Shown here: one piece after another, positions 16,301 to 22,700 of the stretch
Layout of the letters: every line of letters begins with the position of its first letter
Position numbering within the stretch: position 1 is the first letter of the stretch
Assembly (NCBI GenBank): GCA_002392835.1
Contig: DGHX01000186.1
Coordinates: 7,591-49,677, forward strand
Source: Prevotella sp. UBA3837
GTDB taxonomy: Bacteria; Bacteroidota; Bacteroidia; Bacteroidales; Bacteroidaceae
Reading direction: 5' to 3'
Length of the DNA stretch: 42,087 nucleotides
Notes under the pieces: model-generated
Databases searched by the model: none
What the model was told of the DNA's origin: nothing
What the model saw: the letters and a program-made list of their open reading frames with translations, nothing else
Position numbers and translations under genes: made by a program

Positions 16301-17338
16301 GTTGTCGGTGCCGTTCTTCACTGCGTCGTAGGTGACGAGTGTGGGCTTGAAGGTAAGTCCTGCGGCAGCCTTCACGCGGTATTCCACCATGGCGCTGGCC
16401 ACGTTGCCGGGGTTGTCGCTGGCGGGCTTCAGGGCGAGCATGGTCTGGTTGAATACGGTCTTGGTGGTCACGTTGAGTTCAGGTGCTATGCTCGATGCGG
16501 TGCTGCTGAAGGCGTCGGCCCACTCTTCGTTGAGCGTAGCCTCGGCCTCGTTGCCCACGGGCCATGTGGCAGTGCCGGCCACATTGTCGAACACCATGCC
16601 TGCGGTGTTCTTCTCGGCCTTGGGCAGCACCACCTGCAGGTAGCGGAAGTATGAGCCGTTGCCGATGACGACGTCAATGGCGTCGGCGGTGTTCTGCACG
16701 GTGTAGGTCACGGTGTTGCCACTGGCGGTGTAGTCTGTCTGTCCGTCGATGGTGGTGGTCGTGGTGGCGCTGTAGCTCTCTATGCTCACCACGGCTCCCT
16801 TGGCCGACGGTATGGTGAAGGTGGTGCCCTGGTTCAGCTGGCACCAGTCGGTCCAGTTGGCGTTGGCCATCTTGCCGGGTTTGGTGGAGAGGTCGGCCTT
16901 CACGTCGATGGTCTTGCCCTGGCAGGTGGCCTGTGCCACCCACAGCAGGCTGGTATTGCCCTCCCACTGCACGGTGGGGGCGCCCTGGTCGCGTCGGAAG
17001 TTCCACTTAATGGTGACAGGCTCCTGCTGCTGGCCCAGGTTCCACGCGTTCTCCGTGAACACTGGCTGCAGCTGCACGTCGGCCTGCGGCACGGTGTAGT
17101 CAGCGCCGGGGGCATAGCTGCTGGTGCCGTCGGTCCAGGCGGTGAGCGTCTTGCCCTCTGCATACATGGTGTAGTTCTGCGGCAGGGTGATCTTCGTGCC
17201 GGCGTCCTGCGTCACGGCCTCGGGAGCCATACCCTGTGCCTCGCCGATGGCGAAGCTGACTGTTGCTGCATTGGCCATGCCGCCGACGAGCAACGCCGCC
17301 ATGCCGAGCAATGCGTACTTCATTGATTTGTGTTTCAT
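13340..17338 (-). CDS. Multidomain secreted pectin methylesterase (CE8)
   Basis: The 1332-residue product has a signal peptide (to about residue 24), two or more beta-rich modules of unknown binding role (about 50-400), an InlB-like repeat module with 'GGTVSIYPNG...GTELTLTATENFGYDFVSWTD' (about 435-505), a further jelly-roll-like module, and an Ig-like Big_5 domain starting 'PTIVSTVPQDGATGAS' (about 775-870). The CE8 catalytic domain (about 885-1180) shows 'YQDTYV' (about 1042), 'GRTDFICGDG' (about 1062, with the family Asp) and 'YYLGRPW' (about 1117, with Arg). It removes methyl esters from homogalacturonan. The last 30 residues (VYNMQGMRV...GLYIIGGKKVVR) look like a secretion/sorting tail common in Prevotella. 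Last gene of the pectin operon. Confidence 0.92.
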   Translation of the reverse strand: MKHKSMKYALLGMAALLVGGMANAATVSFAIGEAQGMAPEAVTQDAGTKITLPQNYTMYAEGKTLTAWTDGTSSYAPGADYTVPQADVQLQPVFTENAWNLGQQQEPVTIKWNFRRDQGAPTVQWEGNTSLLWVAQATCQGKTIDVKADLSTKPGKMANANWTDWCQLNQGTTFTIPSAKGAVVSIESYSATTTTTIDGQTDYTASGNTVTYTVQNTADAIDVVIGNGSYFRYLQVVLPKAEKNTAGMVFDNVAGTATWPVGNEAEATLNEEWADAFSSTASSIAPELNVTTKTVFNQTMLALKPASDNPGNVASAMVEYRVKAAAGLTFKPTLVTYDAVKNGTDNATYSYSYVIDGEESTITTVPKDEIIRNNNTTGNPPMNHQLTISCNGCQEFAFRIYVSGFAAKKDLDLANIVISGTVSGTVADVAKYAFTATAAPQEGGTVSIYPNGDTFEEGTELTLTATENFGYDFVSWTDATGAVVSQEPKFTYTVNADAQLTANFKQVETYELALSVDGTNDYMVQIIPEPTIVDGKKMYEAGQAVQLNTREYEGLVSFNNWSDGETTSSKMVQMNADVNLTAVFTQADILAGWDFYLEGGSGRKADFASADNEAAALNIVYPDGHTSGWLDKSAIAAGGYESFEGAAVNWRNDVEIGTTWWQTKVNAADFTDINVQFQMLYNYNAYQTYDVEYSLDGEKWTKVGSITMTAAKKAAQFNGQLPAEANNQAELYIRMIADKTSGIDGSSSNNDGNTLAMFFITGTPKLVDDGKAPTIVSTVPQDGATGASATGRIVLTFDERVKLAEGTKAYINNATINSNTQNPTEGKVNGKTVTFEYKGLEYSTEYQFLLAANTVADLTGNYISQPISISFTTMMRPSVEKKLYDFIVPDDGTFAEALKAAANRSDKNVRYRIFVKQGSYVIPAGEKGYTDNNGRFYDYPDPRTYFNTPNVSIIGEDPATTSVTNEMPNSLVDNPNAGANGQANPCEGIRSSGVLYLQSGATDTYFQDIKLWSATADNSGRNVVLVDGSTRTVLKNVTLWAYQDTYVPDNGRGMFYIENGTVRGRTDFICGDGDLFFNGVELIMCQDGGYITAARGNSHYGMVFKDCTIKGENPKVDGNYYLGRPWTEGAEVYYIDTKMEAVPRAIGWAEMSAGGCTRLAEWNSTTASGSVVDLSARAKTLGKETANPNNPILTADEALQIGNLHNTFGDWDPTLLTEQAPTPANVQLAGNQLTWTDSQYALLYAIVKNGAVVDFTTEPAYTVDDTQATYAVRAANEMGGLGEAANATTATGISELQPAAVQADANVYNMQGMRVSNATRGLYIIGGKKVVR

Positions 17339-17390
17339 AATGTAGAAATGGTGTTAGTTAATATGGATAATAGTTGTTGTCAGATGTGCG

Positions 17391-19625
17391 TTATCGGTTC
17401 ATGACAACGCGGCTGCTGCGCGTGCCGTCGGCCCTGAGGCTCACCTCTATGTAGGGTGCGTAGCGTGCGGGCTGGCTGATGCGTTGTCCCTGCATATTAT
17501 AATAATGTGTAGCGGCGGCCGTGGCCTGCGGCATGGCGCTGATGCCCACGGCGCTGCCCTTCTGGCCGTTGAGTGTGATGGTGAGCACCACCTGCTTGCC
17601 CTGGGGCGTGAAGGTGAGGGTGCCGGTGGCGGCGGGCGCGATGGCTACGGTGTGGGCCACTGATGCCTTGCTCTTGGGGAAGACGAAGACGTCAGAGGCA
17701 TAGTCCGTGCCGTTCACCTCGCCCAGGTAGGCGTCAGTGTCGTCGTAGTTGTCGTAGCCCGAGAAGAAGGCCTCGCTAATGCTGACGTCCTGTGGCAGGT
17801 GGATGGTGTACTGCACGCCGGCCGAGAATTTGATGCCGTCGTTCTTGCCGGTGGTGTAGCTCTTGCTCTTCTGGTTGGTCACCTTCAGGCCGCCGGCGAA
17901 GTTCCAGGTAGTACCGCTGTTGCTCTCCATGGTGGTCTGCGATATGTTGTAGCTCACATCCTCGGTCTGCTGCTGCTCGGGCATGTTGATGGCAGCCACG
18001 CTGACGCCCTCTTCAGTGGTGTAGGCGGGGTAGTAGTCGGCCACGGTGGTGATTGCATCGGCATTGCCGGCGAGCATGATGTCCTGTACGAGCGAGTTGC
18101 AGTACACCTCTACGTTGCTGTAGTAGCCCATGGGGTCGAGCGTGGTGAGCGAGCCGTCGAGTGCGCTGTTGGGGTTCAGGCCGTTGGCCGTCTCCCATGC
18201 GTCGGGAATGCCGTCGCGGTCGCTGTCGAATCCTGTGGGTCGGCTGCCGGTGCCGAAGTCGGCCTCAGTGTAGCCGTTGACGTCGCTCACCAGGTCGATG
18301 CGTCCCCACTTTCCGGTGACGGAGCCTTTGTAGGTGGCGGTGCCCTTCTCGGCCTCGGTGGCGTAGCGCTCGTCCACATTGTCGCGCGAGAGCGAGGCCC
18401 CGGCGTAGGCCAGCACCTTGCTGAAGGCGGTGGCTGCGCGGTGGGTGGTGACGGTGCCCACGGGGGCTGGTTCGTCGAGTCGGATGCGCACGTAGTCCTT
18501 GCCGTTGCGGGTGATGTAGCTGACACCGTCGCCGTTGTAGTGGTTGCCGTCGAAGCTGTAGCGCTCGCCGCTGACAGTGATGATGTTGGTGGCATCGCTG
18601 TCGTAGTTCATCTGGCCCCAGCCGGCGTTGGCGTTGTTGTCAATCTGGTTGCCGTCGAGGTAGTATCGGCTGGTCATGCCCCAGTACTCCTTGTTGTCGC
18701 TCGACGTGGTGCTGTTGGCCGTCGACACGGTGGTGAGCTGTGTCGTGTTGCCTGCAGGTCCGCTCTTGTAGTAGTTGCCCACCATGTTCACCTGTCCGCC
18801 GCCGGGTCCGCCGTAGCAGCCGTTGCCGCAGTTGTAGACCACGCAGTTGCGGAAGTCTACGTTCTCTGCCTGCACGGCGTTCTGCCACTGGTACTGGCTG
18901 TAGAGCTGGTTGCCGGTGTAGCCTGTCCAGTTGTAGCGTGCGCCGTTGAATCGGGGCGAGCGGTTGTTGACGTGGCAGATGAGGTTGTGGTGGAAGGAGG
19001 CGAGCTTTCCGCCCCAGATGCCTCCATAGCCGTGGGCACCCTTCTCGTGTCCGGCGTTGTTCAGGCTCTCGCCGATGGTGCACCACTGCATGGTGAAGTT
19101 ATTGTTGTCGTAGAATGATGACACCTCGTCGATGCTCCACGAGAAGGAGCAGTGGTCGAGAATGATGCCGTTCTTCTGTCGTGTCCAGATGGCATCGGCA
19201 CCGTCGTTGATGTCCTTCTCCTGTCCGCGTCGGCTGCGCAGGAAGCGCACGATGACGTTGCCTCCGCTGAACTGCACGGTGTAGTAGCGCAGGGTGATGC
19301 CGGGTGCTGGAGCCGTCTGTCCCATGATGGTGGTGTTGGCGCCGATGCTGACGTCGCTCTTCAGGGCGATGACGCCGCCTACGTCGAAGACGACGATCTT
19401 CTTGGCGTTGCCGCTCACGGCCTGTCGGAAGGAGCCGGTGCCCGAGTCATTGAGGTTGGTGACGTGGCGCACGGCGCCACCGTGTCCGCCGGTGACGTAG
19501 CGTCCATGACCCTCGGCACCGGGGAAGGCGGGGGCCTGCGCCCCTGCGGGGCTAAATGATAAATGACAAATGATAAATGATAAACCTATCACTCGCATCC
19601 ATCGTTTGCTGTTAGTTGTTGTCAT
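17391..19625 (-). CDS. Secreted pectate lyase (PL1 family)
   Basis: The 744-residue product starts MTTTNSKRW and has a signal peptide whose core, GLSFIICHLSFS, is encoded by a 7-bp tandem repeat shared with the hydrolase at 36440. The catalytic domain begins 'AFPGAEGHGRYVTGGHGG' and shows the PL1 right-handed beta-helix pattern: 'KKIVVFDVGGVI', 'NTTIMGQTAPAPGITL', 'DHCSFSWSIDE' and 'NNRSPRF'. A calcium-type 'DSDRDGIPDAWE' repeat follows at about 465. The C-terminus ends with a carbohydrate-binding-like module (about 545-690) and a 'YYNMQGQRIS...' tail. Pectate lyases cut de-esterified homogalacturonan by beta-elimination, producing the unsaturated ends that GH105 removes. It lies 52 bases upstream of the methylesterase. 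Confidence 0.93.
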   Translation of the reverse strand: MTTTNSKRWMRVIGLSFIICHLSFSPAGAQAPAFPGAEGHGRYVTGGHGGAVRHVTNLNDSGTGSFRQAVSGNAKKIVVFDVGGVIALKSDVSIGANTTIMGQTAPAPGITLRYYTVQFSGGNVIVRFLRSRRGQEKDINDGADAIWTRQKNGIILDHCSFSWSIDEVSSFYDNNNFTMQWCTIGESLNNAGHEKGAHGYGGIWGGKLASFHHNLICHVNNRSPRFNGARYNWTGYTGNQLYSQYQWQNAVQAENVDFRNCVVYNCGNGCYGGPGGGQVNMVGNYYKSGPAGNTTQLTTVSTANSTTSSDNKEYWGMTSRYYLDGNQIDNNANAGWGQMNYDSDATNIITVSGERYSFDGNHYNGDGVSYITRNGKDYVRIRLDEPAPVGTVTTHRAATAFSKVLAYAGASLSRDNVDERYATEAEKGTATYKGSVTGKWGRIDLVSDVNGYTEADFGTGSRPTGFDSDRDGIPDAWETANGLNPNSALDGSLTTLDPMGYYSNVEVYCNSLVQDIMLAGNADAITTVADYYPAYTTEEGVSVAAINMPEQQQTEDVSYNISQTTMESNSGTTWNFAGGLKVTNQKSKSYTTGKNDGIKFSAGVQYTIHLPQDVSISEAFFSGYDNYDDTDAYLGEVNGTDYASDVFVFPKSKASVAHTVAIAPAATGTLTFTPQGKQVVLTITLNGQKGSAVGISAMPQATAAATHYYNMQGQRISQPARYAPYIEVSLRADGTRSSRVVMNR
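19536..19589 (-). repeat. Signal-peptide repeat block in the PL1 gene
   Basis: On the minus strand this reads ATAGG, tandem TTTATCA/TTTGTCA units, then the hairpin GCCCCGCAGGGGC. The block is almost identical to 36461-36513, in the signal peptide of another enzyme. Confidence 0.75.
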
Positions 19626-19671
19626 GTCTTAGTTCCTTGCTTTGTTGTTTAGTTGTTCTATGATTTATAAT

Positions 19672-19742
19672 GCTATTTGTTATTCGTTATTTGGCACTTG
19701 CCATTTGCCATTTTTAGTTTTTCATTTATCATTTATCATTTA
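19672..19742. repeat. Intergenic TTTATCA-type tandem repeat
   Basis: The gap between the PL1 gene and the upstream pectinase contains degenerate ATTTGCCATTT and TTTATCA units. It is related to the repeat used in two signal peptides. No gene is seen here. Confidence 0.6.
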
Positions 19743-19754
19743 GGCCGAAGCCCG

Positions 19755-22700
19755 CTATTGCATTCGCTGCAGGCCTTCCCAGCGTACGTTCCATCGGCCG
19801 TCCTGCGGGAAGCCGGGGTTGCTGGGCTGGGCGCAGCCGTCCCATCCGGCACACATCATGGCCACGGCCGAGAGCAGGGCACCGTTGCCAGGCAGGTAGA
19901 TGCGCAGGCGGTCGGCGGTCTGGAAGTTATGGCCGTTCTTCAGGTAGGTGTTCTTCTGCGTGTCGATGAGCAGGGCCTGCAGGGCTGTCTCGGGCTGTCC
20001 CAGTCGGGCGGCGGCCATGGCCGTCATGCCGTAGTCCCATCCCCAGGTGGTGGGCCAGTTCCAGTTCTGCATCACCCAGTTGAGGGTGTTGCGGGCGGCG
20101 ATGGTGTCAGCTGTGAGGTGACTGGCGGGGAGCATGCCGAAGGGGCCGAGGCAGGCGGGGTGGTCGCTGCGGCACTTCTCATTGAAGGTCTCAGTGGCAG
20201 CGGCAAAACTGCTGCCCGCACTGGGGGTGGGTAGGCCGCTGGCCACGGCGTCAAAGGGGTCGAAGCTCTTCAGGCCTGTGGTCTTGCCCTTGGGCAGTCC
20301 GGCGGTGATGATGCCGTCCTTCGTCTTGGGCAGGGGTGTCAGGTTCTGGCAGATGTCATCCCAGAGGGCATTGCGCTCCTTGCCCAGGCGCTGGCGCCAG
20401 GCGTTGGCCACGGCGAGGCCGTATTGCCAGTAGGCCAGCTCGAAGGGGTGGTTGTACGAGAAGTCCTTCGACATTGACTCCTGCATGGCGGTGGCGCCTT
20501 GCAGGAAGAAGCGACTGTTGCCAGCGGGCAAACCGCTGGCCGCGCGACTGTTGGAGGGGGGAGCGCTGGCCGCGCGGCTGTTGCCAGCGGGCAAACCGCT
20601 GGACGCGCGACTGTGGGAAGGGGAAGCGCTGGTCGCACTGACGAAGTCGGCCATGAATTCAGCGGTTTCCTCTACCTGGCGAGCGTACTTCTGCAGGGTG
20701 GCCTTGGTGGGGTTGGCGCGGTACATCTCTTCTGCCATATATATATAATGGGGTTGCTGCCAGATGAGGAAGGAACCGGTGTTCGACGGGGCCTCGCCGG
20801 CCCAGGGGTCGGTCATCTTCATCCAGCGTATGCCCTTGAAGCCCTGGCGCTGGGCTATCTTCTTTGCCTCGGGATAGGCCACAGTGTTGTACCAGTCGAG
20901 GACCTGTGCCACCACCTCGGGGCGGTTCCACAGGGCGAAGTCTACCATGTGCCACCAGGTCATCTCCAGGTGGGGCCGTCCGAACCAGCTGTTGTAGGTG
21001 AGACCCGTCTCCTGGGGCGGCTGGGCGTTGGCGCAGTTCACCTGCGTGAGGTACTGCGAGAGCACCACGCGGCGCTCCAGCTCCTTGGCCCGCGGGTCGG
21101 TGCAGAGACCGAAGTCGACGATGGCGCCGTTGCTCCACCAGCGGTTCCATGCTTTCAGCACGGCGCGCAGCTCCTGGTCGAAGACGAAGGCCTCAGCAGC
21201 GGGAGCCTCAGCCCCGGCCGTTGCTGCAGGGAGTGAGGAGTAGATGGCCTTGAAGGCGAGGACGTCATCGGTGGTGGAGAGGGTGAAGTGGTGGGGGGCG
21301 CTTTCGCTGATGGTGGCGTCGCCCTGCCACTGAAGGGTGATGTAGTAGCGGGTGCTGTCTATCTGATGCTCGATGACGGCGAAATTGGTGCTGGCGGGGA
21401 AACCGCCAGCCGCAGTAGAGGTAAGGGCGCTGGCGGGGAAACCGCCAGCCGCAGTACTGGTGATGAGGCGGCTGGAGTGGCGGTCGGGCTTGGTGAAGTC
21501 AGAGGCGGCATCGGCGTGTCGGCCGGTGGGGTAGGGCAGACGGATGCTGATGCGTGCACGCCCGTCCTTCAGCAGGGGCGACTTGATGCGCCAGAGCATG
21601 GCATCCTGATCCTGCAGGGCAGCTGTGGTGACGTCCACCTGCTGGCCGTCGGCCACGAAGCTGCTCTCTATCACGCCGTCGTAGAGCTTCAGCTCCTGGC
21701 GTATGGCGCTGAGGTCTTTCAGCTCCACGGGCTTGCCGTCGGCATCGGTCATCTGCAGCCCTATGGCACCCAGGTTCAGACGGTGGGGGTTCACGCGGAA
21801 GTACTCGGTGGCCAGCTTGTGGCGTCCGTCCTCTTGCTTCTTGTATTCCACGGCATACACCTCGGGGTGGCCGTGGCCCAGGTCGAAGGTCTTCTCACTC
21901 TCTGCGGGCGTGAGGGCGTTGGTGTTTTCGAACTTATGCCATCCCCAGTCGGACATGGCTGTCAGAGGCACACCTGCCTCGTAGTCAAAAGGGAACGACT
22001 GCAGCCCTGTGACGTCGACCGTTGTTGCGAAGTGTCCGTTTCCCACGGTGAGCGATGCCAGCGGGTCGGCCTCGGTGATGACGGGATTGTTGCGTGTGAC
22101 TACGGCCTGCCGGTTGATGTCGGTAGTGGCGTTGCTGGTGTCGTAGCCCATCTGCTCCATTTCGAGCGACGCCCAGATGAACGGGCCGAGGCCCTTGGCG
22201 TCGTTGTCGCGTATGGGTTCTGATAGGTAGTATGCGTATCCTCCGTCGCGTCGGCGGTTCTCCTTGACCGAGCCTTTGGGGTTCACCTGCTTCATGGCGG
22301 CTATGACCTCGTCGGTGGCGGCGGGTCCGAGTCCGGCGACTGAGCAGCAGTTGGTCAGCGATATGGTCTTGTCCTCGTTCACGCGAATGAAGTTGTTGAT
22401 GATGCCCTTGTAGGCGCGTATGCCTGCGTCGCGGTATTTCGTTCCCACGTATCCCTTTCGGTATGCCTTCAGCAGTGCGTAGGTAAACATGGCCGAGCAG
22501 GTGCTCTCCAGGTAGTTACCCTCGCGTCCCGGGCTGTCCATCACCTGATACCACACGCCTGTCTGCTTGTCCTGCCATTTCAGTATGGCGTCGAAGTCCT
22601 TCACCAGCAGGTCGATGACCTCGCTGCGGCGTGCGTAGTCCTCGGGCAGTGCGTCGAGCACTTCTACGAGTGCCATGGTGTACCAACCTTGTGCCCGTCC

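Noticed and set aside
20516..20640. Frameshift or assembly artefact in the pectinase
   Set aside because: Repeat periods (63 and 39 bp) are multiples of three and the frame stays open with family motifs on both sides, so a true in-frame insertion is more likely.
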